Assembly: GCF_002217395.1 (NCBI RefSeq)
Contig: NZ_MUHD01000013.1
Span: 1 to 59,525, forward strand
Direction: 5' to 3'
DNA length: 59,525 bases
Origin: Flavobacterium plurextorum
Lineage (GTDB): Bacteria > Bacteroidota > Bacteroidia > Flavobacteriales > Flavobacteriaceae
Shown here: positions 1 through 8,635 of the stretch, piece after piece
Numbering within the stretch: the stretch's first letter is position 1
Layout of the letters: the number at the start of each line of letters is the position of its first letter
The notes under the pieces: generated by a model
Told to the model about the DNA's origin: nothing
Seen by the model: the letters and a program-made list of their open reading frames with translations, nothing else
The model's database searches: none
Position numbers and translations under genes: made by a program

Positions 1-420
1 ATCTATTGTAAGGGTTTTCTCCATTACAGTGTCGTTTCTTTATTTTCCACGCTTTTAAGCCCCCTGCTTTTGCAGAGTTTTCAGCGTTTTTCTTATTCTG
101 TAGTGAAGAATCTAAGATTTACAATCTCTTTTTAAAGCTTATTTGCTCTTTAAAAGAACTTATTTCTTCTTTTCCTCCTCTTATTTCCTTTAACAGCTCA
201 TTCTCCAGCCCCGATAGAAGTGGAAATCCTTTTATTTTGAGGTTCAAAATAAAAGATTGAAACGAACAGCGGGAAAAAGCTGCCAAAAAATACAAAACCT
301 CAATATCTTTTGACTTCTATCCTTTTTTTTTACTCCTATATAGTATAGCAGCATTTTCAATTTACAAAACACAACACTACACCTTACTTATATATAATAG
401 CAATCTTATACATATATATA
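1..420. other. Intergenic region upstream of thrS
   Basis: No convincing complete gene is visible here. A Flavo-1-like RNA element (207-285) fills the middle, and AT-rich sequence with TATA-like runs (about 340-420) leads into the thrS promoter. At the extreme left a minus-strand ATG at 24-22 opens eight codons that run off the window edge. It could be the start of a divergent gene but is too short to judge. Confidence 0.5.
207..285 (+). ncRNA. Flavo-1-like structured RNA element
   Basis: The element begins AGCCCCGATAGAAGTGG and ends near AGCGGGAAAAAGCTGCC. Between these arms a long hairpin pairs CTTTTATTTTGA with TCAAAATAAAAG (about 229-255). The same layout recurs at 52908-52998: AGCCC.GAT.GAA at the 5' end, a CCTTTT...AAAAGAT stem, then an AGCGGGA or AGCAGGA block and GCT. 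This matches my memory of the Flavo-1 RNA motif, an RNA of unknown function common in Flavobacteriia. The family name is from memory; the shared structure is seen directly. It lies about 190 bases before the thrS promoter, so it is probably a separate transcript or a processed leader. Confidence 0.55.
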
Positions 421-451
421 TTGTATGTATTTTTGTAATCACTTATATTTG
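421..451 (+). promoter_or_regulatory. Candidate thrS promoter
   Basis: TTG at 421-423 and TATATTTG at 444-451 are 20 bases apart, matching the Bacteroidota -33 TTG / -7 TAnnTTTG pattern. Transcription would start near 456-459, giving a leader of about 15 bases before the ATG at 472. A second, less well spaced -7 candidate TATTTTTG lies at 428-435. Confidence 0.6.
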
Positions 452-471
452 CATTCACAAAATTATAAACA

Positions 472-2418
472 ATGATCAAGATTACTTTACCCGATGGGTC
501 AATTAGAGAGTTCGCTCAAGGCGTAACTCCAATGGAGGTCGCTAAAAACATTAGCGAAGGTTTTGCACGAAATGTGATTTCTGCATCTTTTAATGGTACA
601 ACTATTGAAACCGAGACTCCATTAACGACGGATGGTAATCTTATATTATATACTTGGAATGATGCTGAGGGAAAAAAAGCTTTCTGGCATTCGACTTCAC
701 ACGTAATGGCCCAAGCTCTTGAGGAATTGTACCCTGGAATTAAACTAACTCTTGGACCTGCAATTGCTAATGGATTTTATTATGATGTAGATTTTGAAGA
801 TCAAAAGATCTCCGAGGCTGATTTTAAAAAGATCGAAGATCGTGTTCTTGAAATTTCAAGAGGAAAACACGAATTTAAAATGCGCCCAGTTAGTAAAGCT
901 GATGCATTAGAAATGTACAAAGATAACGTTTACAAGACTGAATTAATCTCTAATCTTGAAGACGGAACTATTACTTTTTGCGATCATTCTACTTTTACTG
1001 ATTTATGTCGTGGAGGCCACATTCCGAATACTGGAATTATCAAAGCCATGAAAGTGATGAGTGTTGCTGGTGCTTATTGGAGAGGTGACGAAAAAAACAA
1101 GCAATTAACTCGTGTTTACGGAACTTCTTTCCCTAAGCAAAAAGATTTAACAGAGTATCTTGAACTTCTTGAAGAAGCGAAACGTCGTGATCATCGTAAA
1201 CTAGGAAAGGAATTAGAATTATTTGCTTTCTCACAAAAGGTTGGTCAAGGTTTACCTTTATGGTTACCAAAAGGCGCAGCACTAAGAGAACGTTTAGAGC
1301 AATTTTTAAAGAAAGCTCAAAAGAAAGCAGGTTACGAGCAAGTTGTAAGTCCGCATATTGGTCAAAAAGAACTTTATGTTACTTCTGGTCACTACGCTAA
1401 ATACGGAGCTGATAGTTTTCAACCAATTCATACTCCAGCAGAAGGTGAAGAATTTCTATTAAAACCAATGAACTGCCCTCACCACTGCGAGATTTACAAT
1501 GTTAGACCATGGTCATACAAAGACTTACCAAAGCGTTATGCTGAATTTGGTACAGTATATAGATATGAACAATCTGGTGAATTACATGGTTTAACTCGCG
1601 TAAGAGGTTTTACTCAGGATGATGCACATATTTTCTGTACTCCGGAACAATTGGATGAAGAGTTCAAAAAAGTAATTGACTTAGTATTATATGTATTTGG
1701 TTCGTTAGGTTTTGAAAACTTTACTGCTCAGATTTCTTTGAGAGACCAAGAAAATAGAGAGAAGTACATTGGTACAGATGAAAACTGGGAAAAAGCAGAA
1801 AACGCTATCATCAATGCTGCTGCAGACAAAGGATTAAATACTGTTGTTGAATATGGTGAAGCTGCATTCTACGGACCTAAGCTTGACTTTATGGTTAAAG
1901 ATGCCTTAGGAAGACAATGGCAATTAGGAACTATTCAGGTAGATTACAACCTGCCAGAACGTTTTGATTTAACATACAAAGGTGCTGATAATGAATTACA
2001 TCGCCCAGTTATGATTCACCGAGCTCCTTTTGGATCTATGGAACGTTTTATAGCAATTTTACTAGAGCACACTGCAGGAAATTTCCCGCTTTGGCTTATG
2101 CCAGAACAGGCTATTATCTTGTCTTTGAGCGAGAAATACGAAAATTATGCTAAAAAAGTTTTAGATTTGCTAGAAAATCACGAAATTCGCGCCCTAATTG
2201 ACAACCGAAATGAAACTATCGGTAAGAAAATTAGAGATGCAGAAATGCAAAAAATCCCGTTTATGCTGATTGTGGGCGAGGAAGAAGAGAAAAACGGTAC
2301 AATTTCTATACGTCGCCATGGACAAGAAGGAAAAGGTAATATTACAGTTTCTATTGAAGAATTTGCTTCTATAGTAGACGAAGAAATAAAAAAGACACTA
2401 AAAGTATTTACAGTTTAA
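472..2418 (+). CDS. thrS: Threonine--tRNA ligase
   Basis: The 648-residue protein is a full-length class II threonyl-tRNA synthetase, which charges tRNA-Thr with threonine in the cytoplasm. An N-terminal TGS domain (about 1-60) starts IKITLPDGS. The editing/N2 domain follows with [11 protein letters not shown] near residue 75 and DLCRGGH near 180. The catalytic core (about 245-535) holds [10 protein letters not shown], whose Cys is a zinc ligand, and a C-terminal anticodon-binding domain ends the protein. The ATG start gives a standard N terminus and sits about 20 bases after a good -7 box. It heads the thrS-infC-rpmI-rplT cluster common in bacteria. No T-box or operator is obvious in the short leader. 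Confidence 0.97.
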   Translation: MIKITLPDGSIREFAQGVTPMEVAKNISEGFARNVISASFNGTTIETETPLTTDGNLILYTWNDAEGKKAFWHSTSHVMAQALEELYPGIKLTLGPAIANGFYYDVDFEDQKISEADFKKIEDRVLEISRGKHEFKMRPVSKADALEMYKDNVYKTELISNLEDGTITFCDHSTFTDLCRGGHIPNTGIIKAMKVMSVAGAYWRGDEKNKQLTRVYGTSFPKQKDLTEYLELLEEAKRRDHRKLGKELELFAFSQKVGQGLPLWLPKGAALRERLEQFLKKAQKKAGYEQVVSPHIGQKELYVTSGHYAKYGADSFQPIHTPAEGEEFLLKPMNCPHHCEIYNVRPWSYKDLPKRYAEFGTVYRYEQSGELHGLTRVRGFTQDDAHIFCTPEQLDEEFKKVIDLVLYVFGSLGFENFTAQISLRDQENREKYIGTDENWEKAENAIINAAADKGLNTVVEYGEAAFYGPKLDFMVKDALGRQWQLGTIQVDYNLPERFDLTYKGADNELHRPVMIHRAPFGSMERFIAILLEHTAGNFPLWLMPEQAIILSLSEKYENYAKKVLDLLENHEIRALIDNRNETIGKKIRDAEMQKIPFMLIVGEEEEKNGTISIRRHGQEGKGNITVSIEEFASIVDEEIKKTLKVFTV

Positions 2419-2434
2419 CTTAAATTATAAAGTC

Positions 2435-2992
2435 ATAGCAATAAAAAGTAACAGAGGTTTTCAACCTCGAGTAGAAAAAAAAGATGCACACAGAATAAAC
2501 AATAATATTCGTGGTGTACAAGAAGTAAGGTTAGTAGGCGAAAACATCGAACCAGGTGTATTTAAGCTTGCAGAAGCTTTACGTCTAGCAGATCAGTTCG
2601 AATTGGATTTGGTTGAAATTTCGCCAAATGCTGAGCCGCCGGTTTGTAAAATCATGGATTACAAGAAATTTGTTTACGAACAAAAGAAACGTGATAAAGC
2701 ATTAAAAGCTAAGTCTTCACAAGTTGTTGTAAAGGAAATTCGTTTTGGTCCTCAAACAGATGAGCATGATTATGAATTTAAAAGAAAGAATGCTGAGAAG
2801 TTCTTAAAAGAAGGTTCTAAGTTAAAAGCATTCGTTTTCTTTAAAGGACGTTCAATCATCTATAAAGATCAAGGACAAATTTTATTATTACGTTTGGCTA
2901 CGGATCTAGAAGAACATGGTAAAGTTGAAGCTATGCCAGTTCTTGAAGGAAAGAGAATGATTATGTTCATTGCTCCTAAGAAAAAGAAATAA
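2435..2992 (+). CDS. infC: Translation initiation factor IF-3, ATA start
   Basis: IF-3 binds the 30S subunit and proofreads start-codon and initiator-tRNA pairing. The open frame extends upstream of its first ATG and encodes the conserved IF-3 N terminus, including [20 protein letters not shown], which precedes [13 protein letters not shown]. The codon at the expected first residue is ATA (2435-2437), followed by GCA ATA AAA (A-I-K). No ATG, GTG or TTG in frame could restore this domain. The full protein is 185 residues, normal for the family, with the linker and C-terminal domain ([12 protein letters not shown] to IAPKKKK) intact. It begins 17 bases after the thrS stop, so it is probably cotranscribed. 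A rare start codon on infC is the basis of its autoregulation in E. coli (AUU); the same logic is inferred here. Confidence 0.93.
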   Translation: MAIKSNRGFQPRVEKKDAHRINNNIRGVQEVRLVGENIEPGVFKLAEALRLADQFELDLVEISPNAEPPVCKIMDYKKFVYEQKKRDKALKAKSSQVVVKEIRFGPQTDEHDYEFKRKNAEKFLKEGSKLKAFVFFKGRSIIYKDQGQILLLRLATDLEEHGKVEAMPVLEGKRMIMFIAPKKKK

Positions 2993-3057
2993 GTCTTAAA
3001 GTCGAAAGTCTTAAAGTCGAAAGTCTTAAACTGACTTTTGACTTTTGACTTTTGAAC
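2993..3057. repeat. Short tandem and inverted AAGTC-type repeats
   Basis: Directly after infC the 15-base unit GTCTTAAAGTCGAAA is repeated about 2.5 times. It is followed by CTGACTTTTGACTTTTGACT, which is complementary in sense (AAAGTC against GACTTT). The arms can fold back on one another. It looks like a low-complexity intergenic repeat of the kind scattered through flavobacterial genomes. It may attenuate readthrough into rpmI or shape the mRNA end. Confidence 0.6.
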
Positions 3058-3108
3058 TTTCTGACTCAAGATATAAGTAAGTAAGAATAAATTAAAACAC
3101 TAGGAAAA

Positions 3109-3306
3109 ATGCCTAAAATGAAAACTAAATCTAGCGCTAAGAAACGTTTTAAAGTTACTGGTTCTGGAAAGATTAAAAGAAAGCATGCTTTTAAAAGTCA
3201 CATCTTGACTAAAAAATCTAAAAAACGTAAATTAGCTTTGACACACTCAGCGCTAGTTCACTCAACAGATATGAAAAGCATCAAACAACAATTAAGAATT
3301 ATCTAA
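3109..3306 (+). CDS. rpmI: 50S ribosomal protein L35
   Basis: The 65-residue, strongly basic protein starts [20 protein letters not shown] and contains [15 protein letters not shown], the standard L35 signature. It is a structural component of the large ribosomal subunit. Length and order (infC-rpmI-rplT) are standard. The repeat-rich 116-base spacer before it is longer than the usual spacing in this cluster. Confidence 0.97.
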   Translation: MPKMKTKSSAKKRFKVTGSGKIKRKHAFKSHILTKKSKKRKLALTHSALVHSTDMKSIKQQLRII

Positions 3307-3407
3307 TAATTCTTTAGGTTAAAAAATTATTTATATAACCTTGGAGTATGGCTTTGAAGTTCCTTTGATTTAATTCAGGACGCCTGCTACAAAAACACAT
3401 TAAAATT

Positions 3408-3752
3408 ATGCCAAGATCGGTAAATTCAGTTGCTAAAAGAGCAAGAAGAAAAAAAATAATGAAGCAAGCCAAAGGTTTCTTTGGTAGACGTAAAAACGTT
3501 TGGACAGTTGCTAAGAACGCGGTAGAGAAAGCAATGAGCTATGCTTACCGTGACAGAAAACAGAACAAAAGAAATTTCCGTTCATTATGGATTCAACGTA
3601 TTAACGCTGGAGCTAGATTAGAAGGAATGTCTTATTCTCAATTCATGGGGAAAGTTAAAGCTAACGGAATCGAATTGAACCGTAAAGTTCTTGCTGATTT
3701 AGCTATGAACCACCCAGAAGCTTTCAAAGCAATACTTAATAAAGTAAAATAA
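3408..3752 (+). CDS. rplT: 50S ribosomal protein L20
   Basis: The 114-residue protein starts [20 protein letters not shown] and carries [20 protein letters not shown] and the C-terminal [10 protein letters not shown] block of L20. It binds 23S rRNA early in 50S assembly, and in several bacteria it also represses its own operon. The 101-base spacer after rpmI is long enough to hold an L20-binding leader, but no structure can be assigned with confidence. Confidence 0.97.
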
Positions 3753-3794
3753 ACGTTTTATAAACTCAATTTAGATTACTTACTTATCATAAAG

Positions 3795-3823
3795 AAACCA
3801 TTCGTTAATTCGGATGGTTTTTT
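3795..3823 (+). terminator. Intrinsic terminator after rplT
   Basis: AACCATTCG and CGGATGGTT pair across the loop TTAATT and are followed by a T run (TTTTTTGTTTTT). The position, 42 bases after the rplT stop, closes the translation cluster. Confidence 0.8.
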
Positions 3824-3877
3824 GTTTTTACAACAATCTGCTTTACCTTTAAGACTCTTTTAAAAAACAACCACAAA

Positions 3878-4450
3878 ATGTTTACTCCTCTTTTTGACCA
3901 CATACAGAAATTTGTAACACTTGAGCCTTCAGAAATTGACACCCTTGAATCATGCTTGAAACTCTCGAAAATAAAAAAGAAAGAACATCTATTACAAGAA
4001 GGACAAGTTTGCAATACACTATATTTTATAATAAAGGGCTGTGCAAGGCAATACATAATTAACTCAAAAGGTACGGAACAAACTTTGCAATTTGCAATTG
4101 AAAATTGGTGGATCACTGATTATTTGAGTTATCACAACACTACCCCATCACACTTCTACATCCAGACAGTTGAAAACAGTGAACTAATTGCTATTGAAAA
4201 AAGCACTTTAGAATTACTATTAATCGAAATTCCGAAGTTAGAACGATACTTTCGAATCGTTTCTCAAAAATCATTTGGAGCTGCACAAATGAGAATTAAA
4301 TTTCTATTTACAATGTCGGCGGAAGAGAGATACCATCATTTCAATAATCTAAACCCTGATTTTGTACAACGTGTTCCTCAGTATATGCTTGCCTCCTACC
4401 TAGATTTTTCAGCTGAATTCATGAGTAAAATAAGGGCGGGAAAAGTATAA
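3878..4450 (+). CDS. Crp/Fnr family transcriptional regulator
   Basis: The 190-residue protein has a cyclic-nucleotide-binding-like beta-roll (about 20-115; KIKKKEHLLQEGQVCNTLYF, IKGCARQYI). A C-terminal winged HTH follows (about 150-188, VPQYMLASYLDFSAEFMSKI). The four-cysteine Fe-S pattern of Fnr is absent, and the ligand cannot be read from the sequence. The C terminus stops right after the recognition helix (RAGKV), a little short for the family. The next gene, 77 bases downstream, encodes an AhpD-like protein; such pairs are common in Bacteroidota and suggest the regulator controls it. Confidence 0.88.
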   Translation: MFTPLFDHIQKFVTLEPSEIDTLESCLKLSKIKKKEHLLQEGQVCNTLYFIIKGCARQYIINSKGTEQTLQFAIENWWITDYLSYHNTTPSHFYIQTVENSELIAIEKSTLELLLIEIPKLERYFRIVSQKSFGAAQMRIKFLFTMSAEERYHHFNNLNPDFVQRVPQYMLASYLDFSAEFMSKIRAGKV

Positions 4451-4527
4451 ACCAAATTTCTTGAAGTAGTTCAAGTTTTTTAAAGCATTCATTGCTGACC
4501 TTTGTATTGAACTTTAAAACATATAAA

Positions 4528-4962
4528 ATGAAATCAAGAATCCTTATCCCAGAAGTTGCCCCGCAAGCATATCAAGCATTAATGAATTTAGAAAAATACA
4601 TCTCAACGACTTCATTAACATCAACTCATAAAGAGCTAATCAAAATTCGTGCATCACAAATAAATGGCTGTGCATTTTGTATTAATATGCATACTGCAGA
4701 TGCAAGAAAACAAGGTGAAACTGAACAACGTATCTATCTAACCAGTGCTTGGCGCGAAGCTGATGTTTACACTGAAGAAGAAAAAGCAATTTTAGCTTTA
4801 ACTGAAGCTGTAACCTTAATTGGAAATCATGTTTCGGATGAAGTGTATCAAAATGCGGCGAACTTATTTGAGGAAAAATACTTAGCTGAAATTATTCTTG
4901 CAATCATCACAATTAACTCTTGGAATAGATTAGCAATTACAACAGGATTAAGAGCTGTCTAG
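4528..4962 (+). CDS. Carboxymuconolactone decarboxylase / AhpD-like protein
   Basis: The 144-residue helical protein of the CMD family contains NGCAFCINMHTADARKQGE, with the CxxC and downstream His of AhpD-like thiol peroxidases (about residues 50-60). The usual role in the family is alkylhydroperoxidase-type antioxidant activity; the true substrate is unknown. I start it at the ATG at 4528. The upstream frame begins at 4492 inside a probable promoter stretch (TGACCTTTG at about 4496) and adds twelve unconserved residues. Confidence 0.88.
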   Translation: MKSRILIPEVAPQAYQALMNLEKYISTTSLTSTHKELIKIRASQINGCAFCINMHTADARKQGETEQRIYLTSAWREADVYTEEEKAILALTEAVTLIGNHVSDEVYQNAANLFEEKYLAEIILAIITINSWNRLAITTGLRAV

Positions 4963-4998
4963 TTTTACAAAGATAAATCCTGCAAAATTATAATAGCC

Positions 4999-5026
4999 AA
5001 AAGCCCTCTGTCTTGAGGGCCTTTTT
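4999..5026 (+). terminator. Intrinsic terminator
   Basis: GCCCTC and GAGGGC pair around TGTCTT, with flanking AAAA and TTTTT. It separates the AhpD-like gene from the downstream kinase operon. Confidence 0.85.
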
Positions 5027-5118
5027 GTATATGATTGCAAATGAGAAATAGAAAATTAGTTTTATTCTAAGTTTTAAAAATACCGTATATATACTCTTTC
5101 AAGGGGATTTATTTTTTT

Positions 5119-5126
5119 TATTTTTG
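5119..5126 (+). promoter_or_regulatory. -7 box abutting the kinase start codon
   Basis: TATTTTTG matches TAnnTTTG and ends only four bases before the ATG at 5131. Transcription from it would begin at or next to the start codon, giving a leaderless or nearly leaderless mRNA. No clear TTG -33 box is seen, so this is a candidate only. Confidence 0.4.
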
Positions 5127-5130
5127 GCGC

Positions 5131-6852
5131 ATGAAACAAAAATACAAGATAATATCCCTTTACATAATTCTAATATTTATTATTTTATTTTCGTGTCAAA
5201 AACAAGAATCTTCTAAAGCTGTTACTAATAATACTAAGGAAAAAACTGAAAAACTAATTGCATTAGGAGATCGTTTCTATGATAATCAAAATTTTGACAG
5301 TGCCTTTTTTTACTATAATAAAGCAAAATTTATTTGCAACCCAAAAACTGAAACTGAAATCTTTGTCAGTACATTAAATTCTATGGCTGAAATCCAAAGA
5401 TCGCAAGGAGACAATACTGGCAGCGAATCAACTCTTACGGAAGCTTTGCCTTACCTTAAGCACATAAAAAATCCCAAATACATTTGGAACACTTATATAG
5501 AATTAGGCACCAATTATCTGCATACTTATGATTACAACAATGCTTTATCCTACTATAAAAAAGCATTAAGTTTAAATACAAGCGAAGGGAGAAAATTAAG
5601 CACACAAAACAATATAGCACTGGTTTTATTAAAACAAGGCAAATACAATGAAGCTTTAAAAATTTTCATTTCTTTAACTGACAAAAAAGAAATTCTTGAA
5701 AATCGAGAAAATTTTATAAAAATACTAGACAATATAGGTTTTTGCTATTTCAAAATTGGAGACGACCGCGCACTTTCATACTTTACTAGAGCATTAAAAA
5801 CAGCGGACGAAACAAAAGATTATCTTTCTAGCACTAAGATTCATCTGCATTTGGCCGAATTTTATGAAACAAAAAATCCTTCGTTATCAAAAAAATATGC
5901 ACAACTTAGTTATAAAAACTCAGCTCTCAAAAATTATTCAGAAGGCAGAATGTCTGCTCTAAAATTACTAATAAACAATTCTACAAACAACGAATTGAAA
6001 AAATACTCTCTTTTATATACTAAATTTAATGATAGTCTAAATGAAATACAACACAAAGCAAAAAATCAATTTGCTCGAATTAAATATGACTCAAAAAAAG
6101 AGAGGGATGAAAACCTAAAACTGAAGACCAATAAAATTGAAAACGAACTGCTTCTAGAAAGACAAAAAAATCAAAATATCATTTCTTACATCATTATTAT
6201 ATTAAGTCTAAGCTTAATATTAGCGCTGTACTTTCATTTAACATCTAAAGCAAATAAAGAAAAAATTGAAGCAACTTATAAAAGCGAAACAAGAATTGCT
6301 AAAAAACTGCATGACGAGTTAGCAAATGACATTTACCATACTATGGTATTTGTTGAAAATAAAAACCTTTCTAACATAGAAAACAAAGAACAATTAATAA
6401 AAAATTTAGATGTTATACACGCAAGAACAAGCGATATTTCAAAAGAGAATAGTCCAATTATAGCATCAGAACAATTTGTTTTCTTTTTAAAAGAAATGAT
6501 TGCTGAATTCAATACTCCAAATACAAACCTTTTACTAAACGGAATAGAAACTATTTCGTGGAATGAGGTTAAAAAAAATAAAAAAACAACAATTTATCGT
6601 GTCTTACAAGAATTACTTGTAAACATGAAAAAACATAGTAACGCTTCATTAGTTGGTATTACATTTAAAAAAACGGATAAAAAAATTATAATCGCTTATA
6701 CTGATAATGGAAAAGGTGTTGATCTAAATACTCTATCTTTTAAAAACGGACTTTATAATATCGAGAGCAGGATAATTGAGGTAAAAGGAGGAATTCATTT
6801 TAATTCGACTTTAGACAAAGGGTTTAAAGTCTTATTACAAATACCAGTTTAA
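5131..6852 (+). CDS. TPR lipoprotein sensor histidine kinase (active form)
   Basis: The 573-residue sensor begins with a lipoprotein-like signal (hydrophobic run then LFSC at about residue 22). It continues with TPR repeats (about 40-290), a coiled coil rich in K/E/N and a membrane helix (about 349-371). The kinase core then has the HisKA_3 motif RIAKKLHDELAND with phospho-acceptor His394. The HATPase N box is ELLVNMKKHSN (Asn498), and the nucleotide loop is TDNGKG with Asp525 and both glycines. It should phosphorylate a response regulator, most simply the one at 8636. The next gene, two bases after its stop, is a paralogue lacking the ATP-binding residues. The signal detected by the TPR domain is unknown. 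Confidence 0.88.
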   Translation: MKQKYKIISLYIILIFIILFSCQKQESSKAVTNNTKEKTEKLIALGDRFYDNQNFDSAFFYYNKAKFICNPKTETEIFVSTLNSMAEIQRSQGDNTGSESTLTEALPYLKHIKNPKYIWNTYIELGTNYLHTYDYNNALSYYKKALSLNTSEGRKLSTQNNIALVLLKQGKYNEALKIFISLTDKKEILENRENFIKILDNIGFCYFKIGDDRALSYFTRALKTADETKDYLSSTKIHLHLAEFYETKNPSLSKKYAQLSYKNSALKNYSEGRMSALKLLINNSTNNELKKYSLLYTKFNDSLNEIQHKAKNQFARIKYDSKKERDENLKLKTNKIENELLLERQKNQNIISYIIIILSLSLILALYFHLTSKANKEKIEATYKSETRIAKKLHDELANDIYHTMVFVENKNLSNIENKEQLIKNLDVIHARTSDISKENSPIIASEQFVFFLKEMIAEFNTPNTNLLLNGIETISWNEVKKNKKTTIYRVLQELLVNMKKHSNASLVGITFKKTDKKIIIAYTDNGKGVDLNTLSFKNGLYNIESRIIEVKGGIHFNSTLDKGFKVLLQIPV

Positions 6853-6854
6853 TT

Positions 6855-8624
6855 ATGGCCAAATTTAAACACTTAAAGAATAAACTATTCTTTAAATACA
6901 CACTCCTATTTTTGTCATTATTATTAGCAACGGCATGTATTTATCAATCTGATAAAATTGATATCCCTCTAATAGAAAAGAAAAAAGATAACTCCGTAGA
7001 AATAAAAAAACTTATAGATCAAGCAGATTTTTATTTTGATAATGACAATAGAGAGATTGCTATTTTTACGTATAATAAAGCTATTAAACTTTGTGATCCG
7101 GAAATAAACACAGTTGATTATGTTGATGCATTATACTCTATTGCGCATCTTCAATATTCAAGTTCTAACTTTATTGCCAGTGAGATAGCAGCAACAAAAG
7201 CAATGCCTTATCTAAAGCTAATTAAAAACCCCAGATACTCCTGGTTAATCTATAATATTCAAGGGCTAAATTACCTCAGTACGTATAATTTTGCCAATGC
7301 AGAACTTTACTTTAAAAAATCTTTAAAATTAAAAACAACTTCATGGCGAAAAAGAGTTTCCTTAAATAATATTGCTGCTTCTTATAAAAGCCAAAAGAGA
7401 TATGATGAAGCAATAACAATATATGAAATTCTCACATCCAACATAAATGCTTCAAAAGATAAAGACATAGACTACAACAACTACTCTTTTATTCTTGATA
7501 ACTTAGGCTATTGTTACTACCAAAAAAAGAGATATGATGAAGCTCTAAAATGTTATTACAAGGCTCTGGAAATTCGTTTACACCCAAAAAGCAGTGAAGG
7601 TTTAGTGAACAGCTATCGTCATCTTTCTACATATTTTCAAAAAAAAGATCCTCAGTTAGCAAAAAAATATGCCACAGAAGCATTAAAAACAGCTACAAAG
7701 ATGAAATCTGTAACGGAAATTGTTCGCAGCTTATCTGTCGCAATAGAATCAAGCGAAGGAAATGAACTAAAAAAACATATCAAAAAGTACATTCATCTTA
7801 CAGACAGTATAACAAAAGCAGGGAAAATGAATAAAAATCAATTTTCCACAATGAGATATGAATCTAAAGTAGATAAAGAGCAAAATTTACAACTCAAAGC
7901 AGAAAAAACAGAAAATGAACTGCAATTAGAACGACACAAAAATCGGAACATCATTTCGTATATTATAATTGTTTTCATAATAGGATTTTTTGTAATTCTA
8001 GTATTTTACTTATCTCTAAAGGGAAAAAAAGAAAAAAAAGAAGCTGTGTTTGAAAGTGAAAAAAGAATTTCAAGAAAATTACATAACAAACTTGCTCTTC
8101 AAGTCTACAATACTTTGTCTTATGTTAAAGAAACCGACCTAGAAACTGTCGAAAATAAAAACAAACTATTGAACAATCTTGAAAAAATTTATTCTCAAAC
8201 ACGTACGATTTCGAGAGAAAATAGCATTATAGAGACAAATGAGAAATATGAATCTGGTCTTAAAGAAATGATTTCAGGTTTTAAAACATCTCAAATAAGT
8301 ATTTTAACAAATGGCTTGAATGATATTAATTGGGCCAAAATCGATAGAAATAAAAAAATAATTGTTTATCGCATTTTACAAGAGTTATTTCAAATCATGA
8401 AAAGCAGCAGTAATGTTTCTCTAGTAATAGTTTCCTTCAAAATAATCCAAAAAAATATCACTGTTACCTATAGTGATAACAGGGTTGAAACTGAAAACGA
8501 AAAAACAATTTTAAAAAATACGCTGCAAAATGTGGAAAACCGTATTAAAACAATAAATGGAACTATTAATTTTGACCATAATCTAGAAAAAGGTTTCAAG
8601 ATAAATTTCACTTTCCCTTTATAA
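6855..8624 (+). CDS. TPR histidine kinase paralogue with degenerate ATPase
   Basis: The 589-residue protein has the same layout as its neighbour: an N-terminal membrane/lipobox segment (ATAC near residue 28), TPR repeats, coiled coil, one membrane helix and a kinase-like C terminus. Pairs of residues align directly. The phospho-acceptor is kept (KLHNKL, His410), but the following Asp is Asn. The N-box Asn is Ile514 (ELFQIMKSSS), and the nucleotide loop reads SDNRVE instead of TDNGKG, so both glycines are gone. The frame is intact over the full length, so this looks like a retained pseudokinase rather than a pseudogene. It could act as a phospho-acceptor partner, heterodimer partner or decoy for the upstream kinase. 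Confidence 0.85.
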   Translation: MAKFKHLKNKLFFKYTLLFLSLLLATACIYQSDKIDIPLIEKKKDNSVEIKKLIDQADFYFDNDNREIAIFTYNKAIKLCDPEINTVDYVDALYSIAHLQYSSSNFIASEIAATKAMPYLKLIKNPRYSWLIYNIQGLNYLSTYNFANAELYFKKSLKLKTTSWRKRVSLNNIAASYKSQKRYDEAITIYEILTSNINASKDKDIDYNNYSFILDNLGYCYYQKKRYDEALKCYYKALEIRLHPKSSEGLVNSYRHLSTYFQKKDPQLAKKYATEALKTATKMKSVTEIVRSLSVAIESSEGNELKKHIKKYIHLTDSITKAGKMNKNQFSTMRYESKVDKEQNLQLKAEKTENELQLERHKNRNIISYIIIVFIIGFFVILVFYLSLKGKKEKKEAVFESEKRISRKLHNKLALQVYNTLSYVKETDLETVENKNKLLNNLEKIYSQTRTISRENSIIETNEKYESGLKEMISGFKTSQISILTNGLNDINWAKIDRNKKIIVYRILQELFQIMKSSSNVSLVIVSFKIIQKNITVTYSDNRVETENEKTILKNTLQNVENRIKTINGTINFDHNLEKGFKINFTFPL

Positions 8625-8635
8625 AGTAAAGTATT

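Noticed and set aside
1..24. Minus-strand ATG with eight codons running off the left edge
   Set aside because: Too short to identify and not backed by a clear promoter; noted only as a possible divergent gene.
2603..2992. Short infC of 129 residues starting at TTG
   Set aside because: It lacks the conserved IF-3 N-terminal domain, which is encoded in frame upstream from an ATA codon.
2993..3057. CRISPR-like array after infC
   Set aside because: The units are 15 bases without spacers; this is a simple tandem repeat.
3805..4116. Minus-strand frame of 103 codons opposite the Crp/Fnr gene
   Set aside because: It is antisense to a well-supported gene and crosses the rplT terminator region; composition is not protein-like.
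6855..8624. Second TPR kinase as a pseudogene
   Set aside because: The full frame, signal, TPR, membrane helix and phospho-acceptor His are all intact; only ATP-binding residues are replaced, so pseudokinase is the better name.
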